From: Skeletonema tropicum
Taxonomy: Eukaryota; Bacillariophyta; Thalassiosirophyceae; Thalassiosirales; Thalassiosiraceae
NCBI GenBank assembly: GCA_037178625.1
Contig: CM074127.1
Coordinates: 3,658,001-3,722,000 of the forward strand
Length of the DNA: 64,000 nucleotides
Direction of reading: 5' to 3'
Part shown: positions 24,098-33,891 of the stretch, in pieces
How the letters are laid out: the number at the start of each line of letters is the position of its first letter
How positions within the stretch are numbered: position 1 is the first letter of the stretch
Notes under the pieces: generated by a model
The model's database searches: none
Seen by the model: the letters and a program-made list of their open reading frames with translations, nothing else
What the model was told of the DNA's origin: nothing
Made by a program: the position numbers and the translations under genes

Positions 24098-24811
24098 CTG
24101 CTGTGTTTGCAGTTGTTGCGGTTGTTTCTGAGGGTTATTTTGGGCTACAGCATTATTATTTGGTTGTTGCTGTTGCATCCCCATAGCCATGGCCATGTTA
24201 TTAAGATTGGCTCCTCCATTGCTACTAGTAGTGCTGTTAGTCTGTTGCCGTTGCTGTGGTTGCTGCGGTTGCTGCTGCTGGATACTAGCCCTCTGCGTCT
24301 GACTCAATTGATGTCCATGCATCTGTAAAAAGTTTTGAATCTGAAGATTGTGCTGTGCCTGTGTTTGAAGTGGGTTATTATTATTTTGAAGTTGCTGCTG
24401 CTGAGGTTGCTGCTGCTGATTTACGACTCCTGCAAAGCTATGGCGTTGTTGCTGTTGCTGCTGCTGTATCATGGCAGCCGCCATCATTAATTGTTGTTGC
24501 TCCGACATGGCCCTCTGCTGCTGCTGCTGCTGGGGGGGAGGCGGCTGCTGATTTCCGCCACCCATTTGAAGCTGCAGCAACTGTTCTTGCTGCCCAGGTA
24601 CCGAATTATTATTATTACTATTATTATTACTTCCTGCGTTAGTATCATTCAAGTCCTCATCCAGCAATTTCAACAGCTCTTGGCCGGTGAACGGATTCGT
24701 GATGGACGTAACGGACGGTCGCTGGCTGGCGTTGTAGTTTAAAGGCTGAATTGAAATGGAGGAATCACGCCGCCGCTGCGGATGCTGCTGTTGATTGGGT
24801 GGCCCAGACAT
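20891..24811 (-). CDS. Poly-Gln-rich protein of unknown function, spread over several frames
   Basis: Starts at ATG 24811 (MSGPPNQQQHPQRRRDSS). The first ~430 residues are dominated by Gln runs and Asn runs. Coding then continues through frame blocks ending near 23540, 23230, 22010, 21560 and 21170, finishing at 20891. Each block is long and free of internal stops, and four of the five joins need a shift of +1. Two joins can be explained by short in-phase GT-AG introns (about 61 nt ending near 23538; 49 nt around 21980-22030); I found no splice solution for the others. The middle part is globular-looking (HELLLDDDEVGKVYVNGMLV; LEREYGFLLMDALI) but I do not recognise it. Low-complexity Gln tracts suggest a transcriptional cofactor; that is only inference. 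Could also be two genes or a young pseudogene. Confidence 0.5.
23670..24560 (-). repeat. CAG/CAA (poly-Gln) microsatellite tracts
   Basis: Several runs of Gln codons, mixed CAA and CAG, the longest at about 23785-23860 and 24045-24105. The opposite strand gives long Leu-rich ORFs, which are shadows. Confidence 0.9.
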
Positions 24812-24934
24812 GTTGCTATTTGTGTGCGGTTGTTGTTATTCTGGCGCAGCTGGCAGTTGGCCTCACTTATCGCCGGCCGTGCGCCGTGCCGTTGTTCATG
24901 GAGCAGTGTACCTCCAGATCAGCTGTGCCCTGAG

Positions 24935-25148
24935 TAGGCGTATCGGGATAGTGGGCGCGTGGGCGTGCCCACAAGAGGGACTGGTTTGACAGGAGGCTTG
25001 ACGGGAGATTTTGGGTGATTTTGTCGCGATATTCTTGGATTTTGCCCGCATTTTAGCTCATTTTCACCTGATTTTTTGCCGTTGTGGGCCCCACGTGGGC
25101 AACGCCCACAAGAGGGTATGAAAAGCGCCCACTATCCCGATACGCCTA
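24935..25148. mobile_element. hAT-like MITE, 214 bp
   Basis: Perfect 24-bp terminal inverted repeats (24935-24958, beginning taggcgtatcgggat, and 25125-25148). They are flanked on both sides by the 8-bp direct repeat gccctgag (24927-24934 and 25149-25156), a target-site duplication. An 8-bp TSD and a TAGG terminus are typical of the hAT superfamily. No coding capacity; an internal direct repeat (cccacaagaggg) occurs near each end. It sits in the promoter region of the poly-Gln gene. Confidence 0.88.
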
Positions 25149-25156
25149 GCCCTGAG

Positions 25157-25769
25157 CGAGATGAGCCAGCTGATGGAGAATGAGTTCGCAGCCAGATCCT
25201 AATTAATTCGAATTTTTTAGTGCCACTTTATTGGGTACGGGAAGAGCGGCACCCCTAAATGGCCAAAATTCTTCAGAATACGATTAGGGTCACCTAGGAA
25301 TGGGTACGTAACCAAGTAATACGTACCCAGTCGAAAATACGGATGGGTAACCTGCCACTAACTAAATCCCCCGGGGAGTCTAACAATTTTGGCTAGTCTG
25401 ATCTAGGGGGTCAAACTTTAACTACTAACTTCTAATAGAAGAAGCGAGAGGGTATGAATAATTTGGCTATGGTAGGCTGTGATTTGGAGGGGAGTAGGGG
25501 GGTTTAGTGGCAGGTCCCGATCCCTGTGGGTATCGTACCTACGTATTTTCGGACTGGGTACGATACATGTTCCAGATCTCAAATTCCTTTGAATTTTTTT
25601 TTTTTTTTTTGAATTTTTTGCTTCAACAACAACTGCCTGCAATCCTCTCTCTATCAATAGGCATTAGTACTTCGGCAGTATCTCTCTGGGCCGCCTGCCA
25701 ACGCAACAATCAGTGACACTCAGCGCAGCTAAGATTTATTTACGGTTATACGTCTAACATCTCTAGAAT
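25157..25769. other. Intergenic with a foldback and a T-tract
   Basis: 613 bp upstream of the acidic protein gene. It contains the foldback 25321-25562 (listed separately) and an 18-nt T run at about 25593. No gene supported. Confidence 0.5.
25321..25562. repeat. Foldback element, ~240 bp
   Basis: cgtacccagtcgaaaatacg at 25322-25341 is matched, with one indel, by the reverse complement at 25542-25562. Inside it, cctgccacta (25351-25360) pairs with tagtggcagg (25505-25514). Such nested arms suggest a degenerate MITE; no flanking duplication identified. Confidence 0.55.
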
Positions 25770-26732
25770 ATGTCAGAAAAGGAGGTAGTGTCCATCGCGG
25801 ACTCGGATTCAGCGGTCGCAGGGTCGAGCGTGGCTATCACGGAGGCAGAAGAAGATCGAACAATGGGATCACTAACAGGTGATGAGGGTGTCAATTTATC
25901 ATCAGCCCCTGTTGAGGAGGGGGCAGGGGCTGCTTCGTCCATCACTGCGACGGATGCCTCGGCAGCTGGGTCAAGTGTAGCTGTCACAGAAATTGAAGAG
26001 GATATCATGTGTGCGTCGGCATGTTCCACCGCGGCTGAAGATACTAAAAAGGTTGTTCTGACGAAAGACTCGTCTCTCGATCTTTCCATTCACAATCATA
26101 AAGATGAAGACGAAGAGGATGAAGAGGATGTCGCACCCATGCATTTACATGCACTGAGAACTCCAGCAAAGCTCAAAGGTGTGCCACGTAGTCGGAGCTC
26201 CAGTCGATCACGCCCCGGCTCTAGAAACGGCTCTCGAAAAAATTCACCACAACCTCGTAATTCATTAGGGACAACAATCTCTCCGTCACCATCGGTGGGT
26301 TCATCATTGGATGGGAGCAGTGGAGTGGGGGAACAGGTCATCGATCCTGATTTATTACTTGACAAACTTGGCCTACGTGACTTGGATGCAAATGCGTCGC
26401 ATGAGGAGATGCAAGAAATGTTGAAGAAACATATTAGTAGTAATAATGGATTGCCCACGTTGAATGAACGGTTGTCGGAGGAGACATTAGATGATGTTCA
26501 TGCATTTCAGGATTTGGTTGCATCGAAAAGTAGCAGCAGTAGTGTGAACGATGGGGACAATAATTCTCCAGGGAAAAAAGCGGCGCTTCTTCGATCTTCT
26601 CAGGGTCCTTCTTCCAAAATTTTGGAAGTTGCCTTGGATGCGTTGACAGAAGAGGATGAAGATGATTTGTTGGAACAGAGTGGGATGAAGAACAACTTTG
26701 ACAGTTGTGAGGTGGGGCAATCGGAACGGTGA
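25770..26732 (+). CDS. Acidic, largely disordered protein of unknown function
   Basis: Single exon, 320 aa, begins MSEKEVVSIADSDS. The first third has two related stretches (AVAGSSVAITEAEED and SAAGSSVAVTEIEED), then a basic Ser/Arg patch (RSRSSSRSRPGSRNGSR) followed by a more ordered C-terminal half (DPDLLLDKLGLRDLDANASHEEMQEMLKKHI). Not recognised. Coding is supported by length, codon pattern and an isolated ATG shortly downstream of a promoter-like region. Confidence 0.65.
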   Translation: MSEKEVVSIADSDSAVAGSSVAITEAEEDRTMGSLTGDEGVNLSSAPVEEGAGAASSITATDASAAGSSVAVTEIEEDIMCASACSTAAEDTKKVVLTKDSSLDLSIHNHKDEDEEDEEDVAPMHLHALRTPAKLKGVPRSRSSSRSRPGSRNGSRKNSPQPRNSLGTTISPSPSVGSSLDGSSGVGEQVIDPDLLLDKLGLRDLDANASHEEMQEMLKKHISSNNGLPTLNERLSEETLDDVHAFQDLVASKSSSSSVNDGDNNSPGKKAALLRSSQGPSSKILEVALDALTEEDEDDLLEQSGMKNNFDSCEVGQSER

Positions 26733-26859
26733 AGAGGTTCCCACGTTACCATTCAGTGTAATTATTTAGTAGAGTCCTCGTAGACAACATTTTGATTTCA
26801 CGTTATTATTAAAAGCATATTTACCTAAGAGAGCATCATAGAAGTACTTATGTACTGAA

Positions 26860-28941
26860 TTACTCGTTGTTGGGCAGCCGAGAGTATTCTCCACCATGTC
26901 TCCCTGCAGATGTAACAAGCAGAGAAGAAGCATCAACCCCATAAATATTTCCCTCTTCATCCTCTTCTCCTTCAGCATTCGAAAACAAAGCCGACGCCGC
27001 AGAAGAGACAGAGTCTGTGACACATGAAAATAGAGGTTTTTGCTCTGCTACTCTGGCTGCTGGTAAATTGGCTTCATTTCCATCAATGACAGGTCGCAAC
27101 AGGCCTTGAGATTCTTCACCGCGTCCTCCATCTGTGACGGCTGGACTGAGAGTACCTCGTCGCTCACCAGGATAAGTAGAAACAGATGAGCTGCCAGGAG
27201 GTAGAGTGACGCCCAACTCGCCCCTCTCGCGAGTTTCCTCAGTCTCGGTAACTCCATATGAGACGATGTTTGAAATCTTATCCCACCATGAATCGGTGGA
27301 AGTTACCGATGACGATTTCACTGCTGCAGCATTACTACTACTAGAACCAAACAGTTTCGAGAAGTAACCATCGTCTTTCTGTTCTTCCTTCGTTTCGTTG
27401 TTATCATCGTGATCATACGCCTCAGCCTGAAGCTTCTCAGCTAGCTTTCTATCCATTGTGAGTTGAATTGCTTCTTCCTTAGTCAACACTTCCGATTGCT
27501 TAATTACGGGACTGACAACTTGGCAAACAGGACAAAACATTAACGTCGCTGTACCAGTAACTTGCATCCAGTTTTGACAATTGATGCATTGTACCAAAAT
27601 AGCAGTGCCATCTTTTATCGCTTTCTTTGTGCGGCCTTGCCCATGGAGGGCCACTGTCTGATTGTTTCCAATCTTGACCATACGACGCGCCTCTCGCCTC
27701 TCGACAGCTGTATCTGCCTCCTTCGATTCTTCCTCCCCGGCAATATTCCTTCCCGCTGAATCCATTGAATGTGTCTGTGACGAATGCGTTTCCATTGCTT
27801 TTACAGCTGCGTTCGCGCTTCGAGAGTCAAACGCATCTGCAGTTGCTTTGGCAATGGCTGCATCATTTTCAGCTTTTTCTTTCATGATATTTTCGTACAA
27901 CTTCCGTTGCTCTTCGATCATGGCTTCACGCTGCTCTGGCGTCAATGGATTGCCGTCAATATCAAAGTCTATGTAATCCTCTTCAGGCGTTTTCAAATTT
28001 CCGGATTGTAGTTGCTGGTGTTGTTCCATTTGCTGCTCGACGGTATCAAAGGACGGAGGTGGGGGCATTTGTTCTTGTGATGGTGCTTGCGCAAATGGTG
28101 GAGCAACAGGAAGAACACCTTCAAGATGATGTTCAGGAGGTGCGAAATGAGATAGCTCCGGTGCAGAAGGTGCAGGTGGCGGTGCATCCACATTTTGTCT
28201 TTGTACCATATCAAACGGAGGTGGATTTTTCTGCTGTGTTAGAACACGAGAATTCATCCCGTGTCCTACCATTCCATCTTCGTCTTGTTTTAGAATCTTT
28301 GGTGGAGGAAACTTCATCGATTCAAAAGGAGGTGGAGGGTCCAATGATTTCATTATTGGTACTGCAGGTTGTACTGCTTGAAGCGGTTGTTTCTGCTGCT
28401 GCACGGCTACTCCTTCTGGTACTGCTGCCCCTGCCTGCTTCATTGATTCTTGTGGCACGAGCACTGGTTTTCCTTCCAATTCTCTCAAGATTTCATTTTG
28501 TTTCTCTTCAAGTGCATTACCTGCCGCCATACGTAGAGCAGAGTGTGCCTTTTGAATTCGTTCCTCTTCTTCTCTCTTTTGTTTCTCTGCGGCCTCTTCT
28601 TCTTCGCGTCTTTTCCTTTCAACTTCAGCTTGGGCTGCTGCCTTGGCTTCTTTTTCTTTTTGCTCAGCCTGTCGTGCACGTTCCTGTGCTGCGATGATCC
28701 TTTCGAGCAGTGGATTATTCTTCCTTTGTGATGATGCATTAGCCGATGATGCTGGTGCTGACGCTACTGATGGTGCAGTATTCTTGTCGCCGCCGCCAAG
28801 ATTATTCAAACGACGTTCCAAATCATTGACACGTTCTTCTGCACTCACGTTGGCGTTGGTAGGTGGGGCTGATTTCGTCACTGTCGGGGTGGGCTTCTCC
28901 TCCAGTGTGGCCGGTTTGGCCGCGGGCTTTTCCATCATCAT
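26860..28941 (-). CDS. Coiled-coil, proline-rich protein with a C-x2-C zinc-ribbon motif
   Basis: Single exon, 693 aa. The order is: disordered N-terminus, long charged coiled coil (~85-150, EVERKRREEEEAAEKQKREEEER), Pro-rich stretch with repeated PPPF/PPPPSF (~190-310), and a probable zinc ribbon CINCQNWMQVTGTATLMFCPVCQVVSPV (~460-490). The C-terminal part is Ser-rich and ends SRLPNNE. A similar CPxCxxVSP module is found in the gene at 44611. Pro-rich plus coiled coil hints at a scaffold or trafficking role, but I do not recognise the family. Confidence 0.75.
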   Translation of the reverse strand: MMMEKPAAKPATLEEKPTPTVTKSAPPTNANVSAEERVNDLERRLNNLGGGDKNTAPSVASAPASSANASSQRKNNPLLERIIAAQERARQAEQKEKEAKAAAQAEVERKRREEEEAAEKQKREEEERIQKAHSALRMAAGNALEEKQNEILRELEGKPVLVPQESMKQAGAAVPEGVAVQQQKQPLQAVQPAVPIMKSLDPPPPFESMKFPPPKILKQDEDGMVGHGMNSRVLTQQKNPPPFDMVQRQNVDAPPPAPSAPELSHFAPPEHHLEGVLPVAPPFAQAPSQEQMPPPPSFDTVEQQMEQHQQLQSGNLKTPEEDYIDFDIDGNPLTPEQREAMIEEQRKLYENIMKEKAENDAAIAKATADAFDSRSANAAVKAMETHSSQTHSMDSAGRNIAGEEESKEADTAVERREARRMVKIGNNQTVALHGQGRTKKAIKDGTAILVQCINCQNWMQVTGTATLMFCPVCQVVSPVIKQSEVLTKEEAIQLTMDRKLAEKLQAEAYDHDDNNETKEEQKDDGYFSKLFGSSSSNAAAVKSSSVTSTDSWWDKISNIVSYGVTETEETRERGELGVTLPPGSSSVSTYPGERRGTLSPAVTDGGRGEESQGLLRPVIDGNEANLPAARVAEQKPLFSCVTDSVSSAASALFSNAEGEEDEEGNIYGVDASSLLVTSAGRHGGEYSRLPNNE

Positions 28942-29427
28942 GATGCAATAAAACGGTTATTTCCTTATTCCTCTAACTACTTATATGACGGATTGAAATG
29001 TGCCGTGCTATGGTAGAGCCATCGATGTTATGACCACATTCATCAAAGGCATTCAATTCTGTGAAATGATTCGGATCAAAGACAAAGAAGCCCGCCGAAG
29101 AAACATCAATATCTGCGAGCGCCTAGCGATGTGGTCGTGAGTGATTGAGTTGACAACGGAGAAGTATCTTGGTGATTGGTGTGCAAATATACCTCTGGTT
29201 CATGGCAGACATTGTATAATGAAGATATGATATGCAACCAAGTGTCTAGAAAAAGAGAACAGTAACAGCTTGAGTGGTAGGAGTACAACAACATAATGGA
29301 GCTCAATACATTCCGCTTGGCTTTTGGTTAAAAAATTATTCCTTTCTTTACACAACCACAACCACTGATCATCTACACGCACGCAACTAAACAACATTCA
29401 CCTACTACATATACAACCATGCAATCC
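28942..29427. other. Intergenic
   Basis: 486 bp between two genes on the minus strand: promoter of the coiled-coil gene and 3' UTR of the DUF6824 gene. No further feature seen. Confidence 0.5.
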
Positions 29428-30810
29428 TTAGACAGATTCCCGCCTCGACTTCTTCCTAGGACGGGGAGGTTCAAATTGGTCACGATACTTTTCATCGTCA
29501 GCATAGCCCGACCCAGCTCTACTTGCTCTCTCGTGTTTGAGCAAGATGGGTTTGACTACAAGAGGACCTGATTCCTTCTTCTTATCTCCGTAACCTTCCT
29601 TACGCAGCTTCGCGGCGCCCTCTCGCAGTGCTTGACTAGCTGTATCATGAGTGAATGGATGAATGATTGTTAGATGCAAAACATTTGAGTAAAATAATAG
29701 CGAAGTGTTCGTCCATGGCCAACTCACCTTTTTCCTTTGCACGGTCCACGCTGCACTCAAGATATCCTTCGGGAAACTTCATCAAGAATCTTCCAGGAGG
29801 ATCTGATTGCTTGATTAGATTCAACACACGCATTGCCACGTTTGGCTTGGTCTGCTTCGGCTCATTCAAATATTGGTACTTGAGCTCGTTGATGAAGCCA
29901 CGGAAGCGCTTGTTTCCAGGGTGGTTGTTGATAGCTCCTCCGCGGCCGCAAATTACATCATTATCAGTGGCTTTTGAGATGTATTCTTGATCTCCTGCAG
30001 TGATGTGAGGCTTGCCGGTGCGACGATCATACGTGGCAGAAGATTGTTTGGTAAGTGCCTTCGGGTGGAGATTTTGTGCGGCGTTTGCAGAATAGTCGTC
30101 GGGATGGGCGTATCCGTAGTTGCAATACACATAGTGTGGATGATGAAGATGCCCTTGATACATCAGCCAATGAGGAGGGGGGTAGAATGAAAGCGGATGA
30201 GGACTCGCTGAACTCATGGCTTCGACTTCGGGCAGATTAGGCATATGCTCCATGTCGGCTTCGAGATCTTTTGCATGGAACATTAAACAATCCTGAACCT
30301 CGTTACCAATGCTTGGAGGTTCCACTGGAGAGTTCATCATATCAAGGAAGTTATTACCAAGACTTCCGGGTAAGGCGATCTGTTCGTGTTGATTGTAAGG
30401 AAGAGGATCGATGTTGTCGAAAGAGTAGTCTTGGGCATCCATCTGCGTAATCTGTGATGTAGGTGAAGAGCTCTGCTCGATCTCGGTAAAACTCGATGCA
30501 TTGCATGGTGATTTGATTTCCAGCTGGTCGACTTTCACTGTGCTAGCGCTAGCAGCGTCGTCGTCCTTCTTGATGGGGACGAGGAGATTGTTGTCGTCGG
30601 CACCTTTGTTGGCAGGTGTTACCAACGCAAAGGACTGTGCGTAGAGAGCTTTCAAGTCCTTGGTGTCGCCTGGAGATGTCGCCTACGAATGAAGTGAGAT
30701 ATGCAGCAAAAGTCAGACAAAGGCAAGATTAGTAAGAGGAAAGCGATGGCTAGGACAATCCCATATGATTACAAAGCTGAGCTCACCTTTTGGTTTGATT
30801 GAGTATTCAT
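29428..30810 (-). CDS. DUF6824-domain protein (diatom-type putative regulator)
   Basis: Exons 30787-30810, 29728-30682 and 29428-29639 give 396 aa; the first exon codes only MNTQSNQK. The N-terminal two thirds are disordered. The C-terminal domain (~230-340) has DNDVICGRGGAINNHPGNKRFRGFINELKYQYL and GRFLMKFPEGYLECSVDRAKEKASQALREGAAKLR, the hallmark of DUF6824. This domain is expanded in diatoms and often has the look of a DNA-binding or signalling protein. A basic tail (PPRPRKKSRRESV) could be a nuclear signal. Function unproven. Confidence 0.82.
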
Positions 30811-31101
30811 GATCGATGTTAGGGAGTCATAAAACTATGAGCAAATGCCATGAAGAGGACTACGAAATGAACTGACTTTTGGATGGAGTGAAAAGTCTGT
30901 TGAAAAATAATGGATACTTTTCACTTCTCTCGGAGATACGATTTTACCGTACGGTACCATACATCGTACCTACCTGAGAAGAGTTCTCAGATCAACTCCT
31001 CACGAAGAAGCGAGCCATCGACATTGTTGCTCTGCCGTTGCTGTCCCCTTCGTTGCATCCCCTTCGTGTGGCAATCCGTCAACAAGATATTACCATTCAC
31101 C
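30811..31101. promoter_or_regulatory. Divergent promoter region
   Basis: 291 bp between the start codons of the DUF6824 gene (minus) and the HEI10-like gene (plus). Contains a short palindrome-like 'taccgtacggta' at 30946-30957. Confidence 0.4.
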
Positions 31102-32353
31102 ATGTCGACATCGGGGTTGGCACCACGTGTTGGAACGGGGATGTCCATCCGCTCATCCGCGGGAATGCCGCCGGGAAGTTCGAGCGGACGGCCGGCGGCG
31201 TCGAATCTATCGTGCAATAAATGCAGCAAACCTCTCGCTACAACCTGCTTTCTTTGCTCGTGCGATTGTATCTTTTGTGAGGGTGAGTATCCAATATTTA
31301 TTCATTTGTTTCCAACATTGAGAGCACTTGCTAATGCTAACAATTCTGCGTCATTCTTTTCTTCCATCGCGCTCTCTCGGTGTTTCTCTAGAATGCACTT
31401 ATTCGCACTTTGAACGCAGCAACCAATGCCCTACGTGCGGTCGGAGGCTAGCTGAAAATGATTTCACAGAATTAGTTGTCGCAGATGCTAATACGGGGAC
31501 GGACGTAGTCAAAGCGAACATGCAGTCCCTCTTGACAAAGAAGCACAGCGGGGGAATGCTTCAATATTCGGAAATCTGTCAAAGTCTCATCCGTCAAGTG
31601 GACAGCACCAAACAGGCCACTAAATTCTTGTTAAAGCAACTCCTTTTAGAATCTCATAAATCGGGTCGGAATAATTTAATGGCATCGAGGACGCACGAGG
31701 CATTGCAGGCTGAAAATACGCAGTTGAAGCAGCTGAATTCGTCGCAAAGGCTTCAATACGAACAAACGATTACCACGCTGCAGAATAAACTCAAGGCGAG
31801 AGAGGCCACGATTGCTGAGCAGAATAAAATGATTGATCAATTCCGTAAATATCATGGAGGAGGAGGTGGTGGTGGAGGGAGAGGTGGTCATGCTCCGCAT
31901 ATGGTGCCAAACTCTTCCTCGGCGAGCTTCTCTTCTTCGTCGAGTTTGGGTGGAGGTGCTCCGCCGTTGCGAGGTTTGATGGCTCAACGTGAAGCAAACA
32001 AGATTGCCCAACAAAATACTTTGAATGGGAGGAGTCAACCATTTATGAATGCCATGCAGAATTCTAGTCGTTCTAAATCTCCAGGAGCGAACTTTCGACC
32101 GTTCTCCGGTGGGAGTAGGGGGAGCACCGAAGGTGGATCTGTTTCGTCAAACGCTCCAAGAATTCGAGATTTGTCAGCAAGCAGTGGTTATCATTTCACT
32201 GGGATGTCCAATCATAGTCAGCCGTTAAATAAGCGTCGAAGGGGTGGTACACCTGGATCCATGGGCGCAGGTACTCCTCACACGGCAATGTCGCCAACAA
32301 CAGCATTCACTCTCAATCAAGGACCTCACAGTCATAGGTCACATCGTTTCTGA
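31102..32353 (+). CDS. HEI10/CCNB1IP1-like RING protein (meiotic crossover candidate)
   Basis: Exons 31102-31282 and 31392-32353, 380 aa. The RING-like finger spans the splice site: CNKCSKPLATTCFLCSCDCIFC then ECTYSHFERSNQCPTC. It is followed by an extended coiled coil (~150-210, ALQAENTQLKQLNSSQRLQYEQ) and a Gly/Ser-rich low-complexity tail with basic patches. RING plus coiled coil plus disordered tail is the architecture of HEI10/ZHP/CCNB1IP1 ubiquitin or SUMO ligases that mark crossovers. Assignment rests on architecture and spacing, so another small RING E3 is possible. Confidence 0.6.
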
Positions 32354-32612
32354 TAAGATTTATTGACACGGCAGTATTTGGTACTGATTTATTCACTCTA
32401 GAAAAAGCGAAGTAATATGTCGGAATGACTTGCTTTTCCTCTTCATAAATTAATATTATTTGTCTTGAAAACCTGCCGATAGATACTTGAGCTTCGCGTG
32501 ATCTCTCCCATTACATTATCCAACGTAGAAATTGTTTGCCTTGATAATTTGGTTCCAAGGTTGATTGATATAGACACTTAAAATAAACGCTTACTTCCTC
32601 TGACATGGACTT

Positions 32613-33525
32613 TCATGCACAGCAGTTCTTCTGCTGTTGCTGGTTAGGCATGCTGAAGTCTTCTCCAGTTGTAGCTCCTAAATGAATAGTTTGTCCTTTT
32701 CCAGGTGTTCCTCCACTGCTGAACCCTGCGCCTTTGTCAGCGTTATTCTCTCCTGAATTCTTCTCCAAGTGAGGTTGCTTTTTTGTCTGCGTTTTATAAA
32801 TTTCTTGCAGTATCCTCTGGAAGGCAGTGTCAACACCAGTCGCGTCTAACGCAGACGTTTCAATGAATGCCAATCCATTCTTCCTTGCAAAACTCCTCCC
32901 ATCTCTAACAAACACCGCACGTTCTTCGGTCAAATCCATCTTATTTCCTACAAGCATAATGAGACAATCTTTCTCTGCATTCTCTTCCACTTCCTTGAGC
33001 CACATAGGCACATGATTGAATGAGTCACGGTCTGTAATATCGTAAACTAGCAACGCACCGACCGCCCCACGATAATAACTCGACGCAATGGACCGGTAAC
33101 GCTCTTGTCCAGCAGTATCCCAGATTTGAGCTTTAACTAGTCTATTATCATCGATTTGAACAGTCTTCGTCGCAAATTCTACCCCTATTGTAGACTTGCT
33201 GAAAGAATACAATAATATCACTGTGAGTGTGAGAGGCTTTATATCTCACTTGTTGCAGTTCAGCTAAGTACTCACCTATCTTTGTTGAAATCATTCTTTG
33301 TAAAACGAAATACTAAATTTGATTTGCCTACGCAAGAAGTATTAAAGATAGTGTTAGACTCAATGATGAACCCAGGCACAAACACAAAGATACGAGATGC
33401 ACAGCGACACTTGAACACGAATTGTTTGATTAAAAATACGAAAATATCCCGCTGAATCACTCACCTACACCAGAGTCACCAAGTAAGACGATCTTAAAGA
33501 TGAAGTCATAGGATTCGTTGTCCAT
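32613..33525 (-). CDS. Rab11/RabA-type small GTPase
   Basis: Exons 33465-33525, 33276-33327 and 32613-33198 give 232 aa. All G motifs are present: [14 protein letters not shown] (P-loop, split by intron 1), TIGVEFATK (switch I), [30 protein letters not shown] (switch II), NKMDL and ETSAL. The closest class by these signatures is Rab11, which controls recycling-endosome and trans-Golgi traffic. The C-terminus KNCCA offers prenylatable cysteines. The C-terminal linker is longer than usual. Confidence 0.93.
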
Positions 33526-33891
33526 GGTCGCGATAATCAATAGAGAGACAAGCAACTGCGGTGCATGCGGAAGCGTTGTAGGAAAAAAGAATTATGAAGC
33601 AGGCTGAGGGCTTGAACCACGGGAACCGCTTGAACCTTGAACTTGCGCGATGTTCATGTGCAGCGTGTTGTGGCACCAATCTTCGTGTCAATATTTTATT
33701 AACGTTTCGGTATCCGTCACGGGAGTGCATTTTTGCATTGCATTGGGCAGATATGATAAGCATTGCAGCTTTGCAATGGCTTTGCAAATATCAAGCTACC
33801 ATAATAATATCCTAATTATTTAATTGAACGAAGCTTGGGGTCTCTTTCTCCTATTTTTGCTAGGTGTGTCTCTAAAATATCTCTGTCATAC
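33526..33891. other. Intergenic
   Basis: 366 bp between the Rab start and the SLC35F stop. Palindromic 'cttgaaccacgggaaccgcttgaac' type repeats near 33610 were checked as a tRNA and rejected. No gene. Confidence 0.45.

Noticed and set aside
23768..24642. Leu-rich plus-strand ORFs
   Set aside because: Direct complement of CAG/CAA tracts of the poly-Gln gene.
33597..33645. Possible tRNA, because of ttgaacc-like phrases
   Set aside because: The stems of a cloverleaf do not pair and there is no proper anticodon arm.
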